11,617 nucleotides of DNA. It comes from Leptolinea sp. Lineage in GTDB: Bacteria > Chloroflexota > Anaerolineae > Anaerolineales > Anaerolineaceae. The stretch lies in assembly GCA_022837205.1 (NCBI GenBank), contig JALHEL010000169.1:1-11617 (forward strand). The letters run 5' to 3'. A model generated the notes under the pieces. That model saw nothing but the letters and a program-made list of their open reading frames with translations. It was not told where the DNA came from and did not search any database. This document shows, piece by piece, positions 1-6,896 of the stretch (within the stretch, counting starts at the first letter, position 1; each line of letters starts with the position of its first letter). The position numbers were made by a program, and so were the translations under genes.

Positions 1-897
1 GCCGGGAGCGCTTTCCTGAGGTGTGACGGTGGAATACAAAAGACGCCGCGCTTCACCCGGCAGCCAGGCGGCAAAGTGGATGACATTGGAAATACGTAAA
101 TCGATCGGCTTGGCATTCCAGTCCGTTATATGGAGCATCCAAAGAGAATTGATGGCATCGTTTTGAGTCTTCCTGGAATAGAGCAGCCATTCCCCGTCCG
201 AAGATAAATCCAAAACCCGTCCGTCCAGATCTCCACTGGTCACGATCGGGATGCGGTTTCCGGTTGTATTCTCGAGCAACCAAGCGCTGCCGTTCGAGAT
301 ATAAACAATCTTTCCGGGAATCTGAATGGGGGCATGTTCGGCTTTCACCCCGTACATCAAAATCTCCGGTACGGCATCACGGATTACATTTCTTTCCGAA
401 GTCACCTGTGAAACGAGCACTCCGTCTTCGTAGGTGGATTTAATGGTTATTTTCTCCGATCCGTTCTGCCCGGCTTGTATAATGTAAGTTTCCCCTTCAG
501 GGATGGATTCGTTTTGAACGGTCAGGCTTTTGAAGGGAATCGGTTGCTCTTTTTGTTCCTCTTCAAACGTAACCGAGGTGATTTTGACGGTGGTATCTTC
601 GCTGAGAACAGTGCTCAGTACGGGGGTGATAATGTCTTCCGGTTGATACTTTACCTTTAATTCCTGAAGCGCCTGCTCAACCGTTGAGCCGGCAGCGCAA
701 GTTCCGGTGAGGAGATTTCCTCCCTTTTCTACGTTGACAGTTATTTTCTCGGCTGATCCCGTCCGATTGAGGAAGTCGACGGTTTGGCAGGCGTTTGCCG
801 AAAAAATCAACAAGAACGAAAAAAACAAAAGCAAATTCCCGCCTTTGAAAAAACGGAGAATCTGCTTTTGTTTTGAAAAAAAACCGCCTGATATCAT
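1..897 (-). CDS. DUF348/G5-domain lipoprotein with beta-propeller, C-terminus beyond the window
   Basis: An open frame of 299 codons runs from the ATG at 897-895 to base 1 without a stop, so the C-terminus is missing. Residues 20-36 are a hydrophobic export segment ending in SANAC, with Cys37 a plausible lipidation site, although the lipobox is weak because it lacks Leu at -3. Residues about 52-100 fit the DUF348 ubiquitin-like fold seen before G5 modules (GSTVEQALQEL, then TPVLSTVLSEDTTVKIT). Residues about 105-184 fit a G5 domain (ESIPEGE, TYEDGV, EILMYGVK). From about 195, repeats such as KIVYISNGSAWLL and LSSDGEWLLYSR look like TolB/WD40-type blades. G5 domains are known to bind cell-surface sugars; an envelope role is inferred. 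The start lies 7 bases after the stop of the upstream gene, so the two are probably co-transcribed and perhaps translationally coupled. The Shine-Dalgarno sequence is poor (GAAG very close to the ATG). Confidence 0.72.
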   Translation of the reverse strand, partial: MISGGFFSKQKQILRFFKGGNLLLFFSFLLIFSANACQTVDFLNRTGSAEKITVNVEKGGNLLTGTCAAGSTVEQALQELKVKYQPEDIITPVLSTVLSEDTTVKITSVTFEEEQKEQPIPFKSLTVQNESIPEGETYIIQAGQNGSEKITIKSTYEDGVLVSQVTSERNVIRDAVPEILMYGVKAEHAPIQIPGKIVYISNGSAWLLENTTGNRIPIVTSGDLDGRVLDLSSDGEWLLYSRKTQNDAINSLWMLHITDWNAKPIDLRISNVIHFAAWLPGEARRLLYSTVTPQESAPG

Positions 898-904
898 TCT
901 TCAG

Positions 905-1480
905 CTATTTTTTTATTCCTTCAACGACCGCCTGGCCCTCTGTGAGCTCGATTTTGGAGAGACTGTAAGAGTCGGTTAACTGATTCATATATTGGTCGGA
1001 CAAACTCTTGATCTCATTATTGACCGTGTCTGCGGAAATGTCAATGATGGGGACGTCGATCTTTTCGACCACGACTTGCGGTTTCCCGTCGACCAGAGAG
1101 ACTTTTCCGTTGATTTTGGCTTTTAATTTCAGGAATCCGAGTCCGGCTTTTACCGACAAATTAAATCCGTCGTTTGTGAATTCGACTTTCGGGTTGGACA
1201 GGCTCAGTTTTACGCCCGCAGCGTCTTTGATTGCTGTTTCGATTTCATTTTTATATTGACGCATCAATTCTTCCGCGGCACTCGTTAAAGTGTCATCGCT
1301 GACCGTTAAATTGAAAGGTGTACCCGCTGCCAGATTAGCGATGCGATTCCCTTCCGTTTCAAGCGTTTCCAACGCGGTCGCTCCCGAATCATTCTGAGAT
1401 GTAGGACTGTATGCATACCAACCGGCGGAAAATATGCACAGCAGAAAGATGACTGGTAAAATAAATTTATGCTTGTTCAT
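905..1480 (-). CDS. Membrane-anchored extracytoplasmic protein, possibly YpmS/DUF2140-like
   Basis: A 191-residue protein. Residues 6-24 form one hydrophobic segment (signal anchor or uncleaved signal peptide), so the rest probably lies outside the membrane. The body starts with FNLTVSDDTL, then a helix-like stretch (EELMRQYKNEIETAIKD), then alternating strands (LSLSNPKVEF, GFNLSVKAG, LKLKAKINGKVS). This order resembles the YpmS/DUF2140 and LmeA-like lipid-binding (TULIP-type) proteins, but I cannot confirm it. The start is set by AGGAG nine bases upstream of the ATG at 1480. A nearer ATG at 1484 opens only a five-codon frame that ends at once. It is the first gene of a minus-strand unit with the G5 lipoprotein, and an extended -10 promoter lies just upstream (1516-1521). 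Confidence 0.7.
   Translation of the reverse strand: MNKHKFILPVIFLLCIFSAGWYAYSPTSQNDSGATALETLETEGNRIANLAAGTPFNLTVSDDTLTSAAEELMRQYKNEIETAIKDAAGVKLSLSNPKVEFTNDGFNLSVKAGLGFLKLKAKINGKVSLVDGKPQVVVEKIDVPIIDISADTVNNEIKSLSDQYMNQLTDSYSLSKIELTEGQAVVEGIKK
1435..1462 (+). promoter_or_regulatory. Candidate scpB promoter
   Basis: TGCACA (1435-1440, 4/6 match to TTGACA), a 16-base spacer, then TAAAAT (1457-1462, 5/6) preceded by TGG, an extended -10 signature. Transcription would begin near 1469, giving a leader of about 55 bases before scpB. The site lies inside the 5' end of the divergent gene, so the two divergent transcripts would overlap. This is a sequence match only. Confidence 0.35.
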
Positions 1481-1515
1481 TCATTAAATCTCCTTTTATT
1501 CATGAACTGGTGAGA

Positions 1516-1524
1516 ATTATAGCA
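1516..1524 (-). promoter_or_regulatory. Extended -10 promoter for the minus-strand envelope unit
   Basis: Read on the minus strand, the sequence is TGCTATAAT: a perfect TATAAT (1516-1521) preceded by the TGn extension. No good -35 box is visible at 16-18 bases upstream, which is acceptable for extended -10 promoters. It would start transcription near 1509, about 29 bases before the 905-1480 gene. It lies directly against the scpB start codon (1524), so its upstream half is inside scpB. Confidence 0.5.
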
Positions 1525-2090
1525 TGACAGAAAACAGCACTTTTGATGACAAAGAACCGATGACAATTCTGGAATCCATCCTTTTTGTGGCTTCCGGACC
1601 CGTACCGTTTTCGCAACTGGCTATGGTGACGGAGATGAAACCATCCGAAGTCAAAGAGTTGGTCCGCAAACTGGCTGGGTATCTGGAGGCTGAAAATCGA
1701 GGGATACGGATATTGGTTCATGATGATAAAGTGCAATTAACCACTGCACCTGAGACGGCTGACTTTGTAGAAAAGTTCCTTGGAATCGAATCCGCCCAAA
1801 AATTGACTCGGGCGGCACAGGAAACATTGACGATTATCGCTTACAAGCAGCCGGTCTCCCGCCCCGCCATCGATGCGATTCGAGGGGTTAACAGCGAGTC
1901 GGTGGTACGTGGATTACTCTCAAGAGGACTGATAGAGGAGGTTGCCCGCGCCGAAACCCCCGGGCGGCCGGTTCTTTATGCCACCACGGCCGATTTTTTG
2001 CAATACTTCGGATTGTCGTCGATCGAAGAGTTGCCGCCGTTTGAAGAGACGATCGAAGAGACGGATCACAAACAGATTTTGAAAGATTGA
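1524..2090 (+). CDS. scpB: Segregation and condensation protein B
   Basis: ScpB is a kleisin-associated subunit of the SMC-ScpA-ScpB condensin; it dimerises, binds ScpA and helps load and regulate SMC on the chromosome. The 188 residues carry the two winged-helix domains of the family. The first is about 12-85 (ILESILFVASGPVPFSQLA). The second is about 95-165 and contains the hallmark block ETLTIIAYKQPVSRPAIDAI, then GVNSESVV and TPGRPVLYATTADFLQYFGL. An acidic tail follows (EELPPFEETIEETD). Length is normal for the family. The start is the ATG at 1524, with GGTGAG about 9 bases upstream. The pseudouridine synthase gene follows after 48 bases, a common scpB-rluB pairing. scpA, often directly upstream, is not here: the upstream gene runs the other way. 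Confidence 0.95.
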   Translation: MTENSTFDDKEPMTILESILFVASGPVPFSQLAMVTEMKPSEVKELVRKLAGYLEAENRGIRILVHDDKVQLTTAPETADFVEKFLGIESAQKLTRAAQETLTIIAYKQPVSRPAIDAIRGVNSESVVRGLLSRGLIEEVARAETPGRPVLYATTADFLQYFGLSSIEELPPFEETIEETDHKQILKD

Positions 2091-2138
2091 GGCAGGAATT
2101 TCACATTTGTCGGGAAATCCGGGAAAGAAGAGGGCCAC

Positions 2139-2978
2139 ATGGAAGAACGAATCCAAAAGATATTATCACGGGCAGGTTATGGTTCCAGGAGAGATTGCGA
2201 AGTTTTGATTAAGGAGGGTAGAGTTACCCGAAACGGCGAAAAGGTAGAATTGGGCGCAAAAGCCGATCCCGTCAAGGATCAATTGGCGGTGGACGGGGTA
2301 ACGCTCAAATTCAAAGAGCCGGAAAAAAGATATATCGCTTTATATAAACCCCGTTTTGTATTGTCCGATCGTTCGGCTTCGGATCCCCGCCGGACTGTCT
2401 TTTCATTGGTTCCGAATTCCGATGATCTGTTTGTCGTCGGCAGGTTGGATTTTGAATCCGAGGGTTTGGTTTTACTCACAAATGATGGTGAATTAGCGAA
2501 TAAACTTACTCATCCTCGTTATGAAAAGGAGAAAGAGTATCGGGTATTAGTCGCCAAGCGTCCGGATGAAGATCAATTGAACAAATGGCGGCGGGGGGTT
2601 GTGTTGGAGGACGGTGTCAAAACCGCTCCGGCCGATGTGCGAGTGATTCGCCAGCAAGGAGAAGGGGCTTGGATTCGGGTGGTTATGAAAGAAGGCCGTA
2701 AACGAGAGATTCGGGAGATCGGGAAACAGATCGGATTGCCGATCGTTAAATTGGTTCGGGTCCGAATCGGATCGTTAACGCTGGGTCCGCTGAAACCGGG
2801 CGAATGGGTTGCCTTGAAAGATGAAGAAGTCCAGGCATTGAAAGAATCGGCTTCCGCAAAACCGGCAAAAAAACCGGAGAAAAAAATATTTCGGAGAGAA
2901 ATCGCCGGTGCTCGGATGAAGTCAGGCACCCCCGCTCTGTCGAAAGGGCAACCCAAACAAACGAAACGAAAAAGCTGA
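2139..2978 (+). CDS. rluB: RluB/RsuA-family pseudouridine synthase
   Basis: This family converts a specific uridine of rRNA to pseudouridine; RluB members act on 23S rRNA helix 80 and RsuA members on 16S rRNA. Residues 1-48 form an S4 RNA-binding domain (RIQKILSRAGYGSRRDCEVLI). The catalytic domain follows, with motif GRLDFESEGLVLLTNDG at 101-117, in which Asp104 is the expected nucleophile. The C-terminal family motif EGRKREIREIG is at 185-195. The last 45 residues are a Lys/Arg/Pro-rich tail (from about 235), probably disordered and RNA-binding. AGAGGG lies about 5 bases before the ATG. It is probably co-transcribed with scpB. Assignment to RluB rather than RsuA or RluE rests on the scpB neighbour and general resemblance. 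Confidence 0.9.
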   Translation: MEERIQKILSRAGYGSRRDCEVLIKEGRVTRNGEKVELGAKADPVKDQLAVDGVTLKFKEPEKRYIALYKPRFVLSDRSASDPRRTVFSLVPNSDDLFVVGRLDFESEGLVLLTNDGELANKLTHPRYEKEKEYRVLVAKRPDEDQLNKWRRGVVLEDGVKTAPADVRVIRQQGEGAWIRVVMKEGRKREIREIGKQIGLPIVKLVRVRIGSLTLGPLKPGEWVALKDEEVQALKESASAKPAKKPEKKIFRREIAGARMKSGTPALSKGQPKQTKRKS

Positions 2979-2988
2979 CAGCGGATCG

Positions 2989-4776
2989 TCAGGGAGTTTC
3001 GCCGAAAGTCTTCCGAATAACACGCTCGTTCGCATGAAAGCGATAAAGGATGGCATTTTCGGAAGCCATCAGTACTTTTTCGGTACTTCGGTCGAGGAAG
3101 GATTCGCCGGGTCCGTAACGATTGATAATTTCTTCAAGGGTTCGAGGTTCCTCGAACCCTTCGTTTTTCGGATTGACATAGACATAGACCGTCGAAAAAG
3201 GAATATTTTTATCGAAAATCGATTTCGGCAAGCCATATCGATCGGCATAATACCATAGCGGGGCGTCATCTTCCGGTGCGACCACAGCGGCTCGATCAAA
3301 TTGCGGAACAGCGGTGACACCGGCGGCAACGATGATAAAAAGCGGAATGAATCTTGTTTGAAGACCCGATGGTAAAAATGCGCATATCTTTTCGACAATC
3401 CAAATGACCCCGGCAGATCCCCACAGGATCAGAAACGGCCAGAGAAAGATTAAGGTTCGCGGCCAAAGGTTGGGACGCTGGATTGCCCATAACGGCAAGA
3501 GCCACAGCAGAAATGCCGCTTGGAGCGGTATGAAGATCCGACTGATTTTTCGATGAAATATCAAAGCCAAAATGTTTCCGAGGAACAAAGCAATCCGGAT
3601 TACGGGTGGGACGGTATCGGTGAAAGCGCGGTAGAAATCAATGGCGCGCGAAATAAGAGTGGGCTTGAAATCGGCGAGTGGCAAAGGCCGGACAAATACG
3701 TTTCCGAAAAGGGCGTGAATGCCGGAGTTCCGCAGAATCGGCAAATAACACAACCCGGTCAGAATCACAATTACGATACCCGCCGCGATGAAATATTTCA
3801 AGGCGTTTACCAGACTTCCGTAACCGGAAAGCGGAAATTTTCGATAAAAGAGGGCTCGGAGCAAAAACCAAACGCAAAAAGCTCCGAAAGGATAGAGCAT
3901 AACCGGTAGCGTATAGAATCCGATGACCGCGGTGAGAATCAAGAGGCACCAGACAAAACGGTTCTTTTGTTTTTGAACGATTGTTCCTTCGATGAAAATC
4001 AGTACCGCGCAAAAGGCTAAAATAGAATAACCTCTTGCCCAAACGGAATAGTCAATCAAAAAAGACGAAAATGCGGAGATCCCGGCCGCCAGCAGTCCGG
4101 TCGCCGAATTATAAATCTGCTTTCCGAGGATATAAACGGCGGGAATCAACAGCAACCCGTTGATCAATGCCGGCAGTCGTAAAAGCGCCGGCGTTTTACC
4201 GAGGGTATGATAGATTAAATTTACCAAGATCGTGTGAAAAACATGATTGTTCGGTAACTGATAATCACTGATGGCATATTTCAGGCTTCCGCTTCCCCAA
4301 GTAGTGATGGTATAAGCTTCATCGTGAGTAATCGGACGATTGATAATCCACAAGCGGATCGCCATGCCGGACAGAAAGAGGATCAGCAGTAGCGGAATGT
4401 CTTTTCTGTTTTCTCTGAAAAATTGCCGGACGGCGCTGAAAAACGTGCCGGTGTCACTTTTCAATGCCGAGGGGAATCCTTTGAAAGATCGCCATTGTTC
4501 CCGCCAAAATTCGAAAAATCGTTCGGGAATACAGACGGATGTGATGAAAAGTCCCATTAAGACAAGAAAGAGAACCGAAAACACTGCCCGGAGCCATGAA
4601 TAAACCTCGGGGGTGAATGATTCAACCGTACCGTCCGGCGCAAGAAATTCACCGGCGGACAGCGTGAATTTATATCCGCCCGCTACGGGGATCAGACAAA
4701 TCAATGCCAGAATTAAAATACAAACAGAAAACCCCCTGCCGTTTCGTCGATCCTTTTTATATGATTTTTGCCGCAT
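2989..4776 (-). CDS. GT39/ArnT-like multi-pass glycosyltransferase (GT-C fold)
   Basis: A 595-residue integral membrane protein with roughly a dozen membrane segments. Two lie at about 16-35 and 62-82, then after a polar stretch a regular series from about 127 to 480, then a soluble C-terminal region. GT-C enzymes of this type move a sugar from a polyprenyl-phosphate donor to a protein, lipid or glycan on the outer face. Supporting marks are the acidic pair in PITHDEAYTI (Asp152-Glu153) in the first external loop, QLPNNHVFHTIL with His178, LLRLPALINGLLLIPAVYIL at about 198-217, and WARGYS near 246-251. The N-terminal extension before the GT-C core (about 125 residues) is longer than usual. 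The ATG at 4776 has AAGAG nine bases upstream. The gene converges on rluB with a 10-base gap. Donor and acceptor cannot be told from sequence. Confidence 0.75.
   Translation of the reverse strand: MRQKSYKKDRRNGRGFSVCILILALICLIPVAGGYKFTLSAGEFLAPDGTVESFTPEVYSWLRAVFSVLFLVLMGLFITSVCIPERFFEFWREQWRSFKGFPSALKSDTGTFFSAVRQFFRENRKDIPLLLILFLSGMAIRLWIINRPITHDEAYTITTWGSGSLKYAISDYQLPNNHVFHTILVNLIYHTLGKTPALLRLPALINGLLLIPAVYILGKQIYNSATGLLAAGISAFSSFLIDYSVWARGYSILAFCAVLIFIEGTIVQKQKNRFVWCLLILTAVIGFYTLPVMLYPFGAFCVWFLLRALFYRKFPLSGYGSLVNALKYFIAAGIVIVILTGLCYLPILRNSGIHALFGNVFVRPLPLADFKPTLISRAIDFYRAFTDTVPPVIRIALFLGNILALIFHRKISRIFIPLQAAFLLWLLPLWAIQRPNLWPRTLIFLWPFLILWGSAGVIWIVEKICAFLPSGLQTRFIPLFIIVAAGVTAVPQFDRAAVVAPEDDAPLWYYADRYGLPKSIFDKNIPFSTVYVYVNPKNEGFEEPRTLEEIINRYGPGESFLDRSTEKVLMASENAILYRFHANERVIRKTFGETP
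3136..3168 (+). terminator. Candidate terminator of scpB-rluB inside the convergent glycosyltransferase gene
   Basis: Arms AAGGGTTCGAGG (3136-3147) and CCTCGAACCCTT (3150-3161) are perfectly complementary over 12 bases with only TT between them. Two bases later comes TTTTT (3164-3168). In RNA this gives a GC-containing 11-bp stem with a GTTC loop and a short U-run, on the plus strand only. It lies about 160 bases past the rluB stop, where no other clear terminator exists. The same DNA codes for glycosyltransferase residues on the minus strand (around EGFEEPRTLEE), so the palindrome has been kept within a coding sequence. Confidence 0.45.
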
Positions 4777-4852
4777 CGGGATGCACTCTTTCTGAACCGG
4801 TTATCATTGTTTGCGAAATTCGCTCCGTAAGGTCTGACATAATCTTTCGGTA

Positions 4853-4880
4853 ATGATACATTAACTTTTCGGATTGTCTA
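4853..4880 (-). promoter_or_regulatory. Candidate promoter of the glycosyltransferase gene
   Basis: On the minus strand, TAGACA (4875-4880, 5/6 to TTGACA), a 16-base spacer and TATCAT (4853-4858, 5/6 to TATAAT). The leader would be about 70 bases. The -10 box overlaps a small inverted repeat TAATG-ATA-CATTA (4851-4863), and an 11-base palindrome GCGAAATTCGC lies in the leader at 4813-4823; either could be an operator or an RNA hairpin. No regulator is identifiable. Confidence 0.4.
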
Positions 4881-4949
4881 TGAACTGTTTTATCATTATT
4901 TTTACCGATTTCGGAATATTTTGCGAAAAAAAAGGCTTCTAAAGAACGA

Positions 4950-4977
4950 TTTAAACCATTTTTTCACATAGTATAAT
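4950..4977 (+). promoter_or_regulatory. Promoter of the GNAT-tyrS unit
   Basis: A perfect -10 box TATAAT (4972-4977) follows TTTAAA (4950-4955, 4/6 to TTGACA) at a 16-base spacing. Transcription would start near 4984, about 34 bases before the GNAT ATG. The 12-base string ATAGTATAATAA around the -10 recurs on the minus strand upstream of the coiled-coil gene, near 9370. This promoter position argues against the TTG at 4991 as a start codon. Confidence 0.6.
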
Positions 4978-5017
4978 AACCAGCAGAAATTTGACATTTT
5001 TAGAAAAGAGCATAAAA

Positions 5018-5452
5018 ATGGAAATCGTTGAAATAAAAGAAATGTCTCAAGCCGTTTTAGACGCATTTACGGTTTTGGTTCCTCAGCTTTCCTCCTCGGC
5101 AAAAATTCCGACCTGGGACGAGTTGGAAGATCTGATTCAATCCCGGGCATCCATTTTGCTGGCTGCGGTGGATCCGGATCAGAATAACAAAATTGTGGGT
5201 AGTCTGACGTTGGCTGTTTTCCGATTACCTACCGGCGTCCGATCGTGGATTGAGGATGTGGTCGTAGATGAAAAAATGCGCGGGCGGGGTGTCGGTGAAA
5301 TGTTGGTCAGAGCCGCTGTCGATCGTGCCAGAGCGGAAGGTGCAAAAACGGTCGATTTAACCTCCCGACCGTCACGGGAAGCTGCGAACCGCCTCTACCG
5401 CCGTTGCGGATTTGAACCGCGCGAAACGAATATTTATCGCTTTACTATTTAA
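5018..5452 (+). CDS. GNAT-family N-acetyltransferase
   Basis: A 144-residue protein matching a single GNAT domain, which moves the acetyl group of acetyl-CoA to an amine. The core strand and acetyl-CoA-binding loop are clear: WIEDVVVDEKMRGRGVGEML, where R88-G-R-G-V-G93 is motif A (Q/RxxGxG/A). The C-terminal block REAANRLYRRCGFEPRET (about 120-137) is the usual motif B region with its Tyr. The start is the ATG at 5018 with AAGAG 7 bases upstream; an upstream in-frame TTG at 4991 lies almost at the predicted transcription start and has no ribosome site. It is first in a unit with tyrS, 40 bases downstream. The substrate is unknown; small stand-alone GNATs next to tRNA-synthetase genes need not share their pathway. 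Confidence 0.88.
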   Translation: MEIVEIKEMSQAVLDAFTVLVPQLSSSAKIPTWDELEDLIQSRASILLAAVDPDQNNKIVGSLTLAVFRLPTGVRSWIEDVVVDEKMRGRGVGEMLVRAAVDRARAEGAKTVDLTSRPSREAANRLYRRCGFEPRETNIYRFTI

Positions 5453-5492
5453 AAATAAAAACAGACAAATCAAGAAGGGGTTTATAGCGACA

Positions 5493-6782
5493 ATGAGTGA
5501 GCAAAATTCGATTTACGGCGAATTAAAATGGCGTGAGATGATTTATGATTCGATGGACGGTTTGGAAGAGTTACTGGAAAAGGAAAAGGTGACGCTTTAT
5601 AACGGCTTTGATCCTACCGCAGACAGTTTACATGTCGGGCATTTGGTGCCGATGCTGGCATTAGCCCGCTTCCAACGTTACGGTCATCATGTGATCGCGC
5701 TTGCCGGCGAGGGAACGGGAATGATCGGTGATCCGAGCGGCAGATCGGACGAACGCAACCTGCTTTCGGCGGAAGAAGCTCATTACAATGTCGAGAAAAT
5801 CAAGCGGCAGCTGGCGAAATTTTTAGACTTTGAAATAAAAAGCAATCCGGCTCGCATTATGAATAACGGCGATTGGTTGCTTGATCTGAAACTCATTGAT
5901 TTTCTGCGAGATACCGGGAAATATTTCACCGTAAACAGCATGATGGCAAAAGACTCGGTAAAATCGCGCTTGTCTCGGGAGAGCGGCTTATCTTTTACCG
6001 AATTCAGTTACAGCCTCTTACAAGCTTATGACTTTTATCACTTGTTCGTGACCGAAAATTGTGTATTGCAAACCGGCGGCAGTGATCAATGGGGCAATAT
6101 TACGGCCGGTTGTGAATTAATCCGCCGAAAAACCGGTAAAAATGCTTACGGATTGACCTATCCGTTGGTAAAGAAAAAGGATGGCACAAAGTTCGGAAAG
6201 ACCGCCGGCGGCGCGGTGTGGCTTGATCCGGAAAGGACTTCCCCTTACAAGTTTTATCAATTTTGGCTGAATACCGATGATGCCGACGTAATCCCTTTCC
6301 TGAAGTATTTTACTTTTTTTGATCGACAAAAAATTGACGAATTGGAATTTGCAACCCGAGAAAATCCGGAAGATCGGGCGGCCCAAAAAGCATTGGCGGT
6401 TGAAATGACAAAAATGATGCACGGCGAGACCGCTTTAGATAAAGCGATGCAAGCCAGTGAAGCGCTGTTCGGCGGTGAAATCAACGGTCTCTCGGCTGCG
6501 GATATCAAAGAGATTTTCGCTGATGTCCCGTCCGGAGTGATTGCGGCGGATTCAATGAACGGAGAAGGGCTGCCCATTGTCAATCTGCTGAGCGATTGCG
6601 GATTCATGAAATCCAAAGGAGAGGTCAAACGGGCAATCGCCGAGGGCGGTGTTTATATTAATAATCATCGGGTGACGGATGTGAACACTTCCATTCGGAA
6701 AGATCAGTTTATCGAAGGGAAATATCTGGTCCTCCGGAGAGGAAAGAAGAATTATTTCCTATTAAAAACGGAACAAGAATAA
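5493..6782 (+). CDS. tyrS: Tyrosyl-tRNA synthetase
   Basis: This enzyme charges tRNA-Tyr with tyrosine in the cytoplasm (class I synthetase). From the chosen ATG the protein has 429 residues, normal for the bacterial family. The HIGH signature is HVGH (47-50) within GFDPTADSLHVGHL, and Tyr36 sits where the substrate-binding Tyr is expected. TGGSDQWGNI (194-203) is the tyrosine/AMP pocket, and the KMSKS equivalent is KFGKT (233-237), a standard variant. The C-terminal S4 tRNA-binding domain covers about 363-425 (KGEVKRAIAEGGVYINNHRV). An ATG 81 bases upstream (5412) is in frame but overlaps the GNAT gene and adds 27 basic residues unlike the family, so 5493 is preferred; AGGGG lies 12 bases before it. 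No T-box leader is seen. A strong terminator follows at 6817-6857. Confidence 0.96.
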   Translation: MSEQNSIYGELKWREMIYDSMDGLEELLEKEKVTLYNGFDPTADSLHVGHLVPMLALARFQRYGHHVIALAGEGTGMIGDPSGRSDERNLLSAEEAHYNVEKIKRQLAKFLDFEIKSNPARIMNNGDWLLDLKLIDFLRDTGKYFTVNSMMAKDSVKSRLSRESGLSFTEFSYSLLQAYDFYHLFVTENCVLQTGGSDQWGNITAGCELIRRKTGKNAYGLTYPLVKKKDGTKFGKTAGGAVWLDPERTSPYKFYQFWLNTDDADVIPFLKYFTFFDRQKIDELEFATRENPEDRAAQKALAVEMTKMMHGETALDKAMQASEALFGGEINGLSAADIKEIFADVPSGVIAADSMNGEGLPIVNLLSDCGFMKSKGEVKRAIAEGGVYINNHRVTDVNTSIRKDQFIEGKYLVLRRGKKNYFLLKTEQE

Positions 6783-6816
6783 ACAACGATAAACAATAAG
6801 AATAACGAATTATAAA

Positions 6817-6857
6817 AAAACAGAAGCGCATTTCTTTAAAGGATGCGCTTCTGTTTT
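6817..6857. terminator. Bidirectional Rho-independent terminator between tyrS and ugd
   Basis: Left arm AAAACAGAAGCGCAT (6817-6831) and right arm ATGCGCTTCTGTTTT (6843-6857) are perfectly complementary over 15 bases, with an 11-base loop. On the plus strand the stem is followed by TTTT, ending tyrS. On the minus strand it is followed by seven T, ending ugd. It sits 35 bases after the tyrS stop and 40 bases after the end of the ugd frame, so it serves both convergent genes. Confidence 0.92.
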
Positions 6858-6896
6858 CGTTATGCTCAAATTTTTATGATCGATGGTAAATCGGTG

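Larger units (their letters stand above)
4777..5017. other. AT-rich divergent intergenic region
   Basis: These 241 bases separate the divergent glycosyltransferase and GNAT genes and hold a candidate promoter for each. They also contain two direct copies of TTTGCGAAA (4810-4818 and 4920-4928), two copies of TTATCATT (4801-4808 and 4890-4897) with a reverse copy at 4852-4858, and the palindrome GCGAAATTCGC (4813-4823). I see no small gene or RNA. Confidence 0.5.

Noticed and set aside
1467..1484. Five-codon frame overlapping the start of the 905-1480 gene
   Set aside because: Too short to be a gene; at most it could affect initiation. The ribosome site is better spaced for the ATG at 1480.
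2573..2956. Long minus-strand frame opposite rluB, and similar long frames opposite scpB, the glycosyltransferase and the coiled-coil gene
   Set aside because: They are antisense shadows: no ribosome sites, no recognisable domains, and the opposite strand encodes clear families or well-formed proteins.
2975..2992. Inverted repeat CTGAC/GTCAG across the convergent stop codons of rluB and the glycosyltransferase
   Set aside because: Only 5-base arms with an 8-base loop and no T-run on either side; too weak to call a terminator.
4991..5017. TTG start for the GNAT gene
   Set aside because: It lies almost on the predicted transcription start, has no ribosome-binding site, and the ATG at 5018 has AAGAG at proper distance.
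5412..5492. Upstream in-frame start for tyrS giving 27 extra residues
   Set aside because: It overlaps the GNAT gene, the added residues do not resemble the family, and the ATG at 5493 gives the normal length.
5725..6205. KFGKT in place of KMSKS in TyrRS as an unusual variant
   Set aside because: KFGKS/KFGKT is a normal form of this motif in bacterial tyrosyl-tRNA synthetases.
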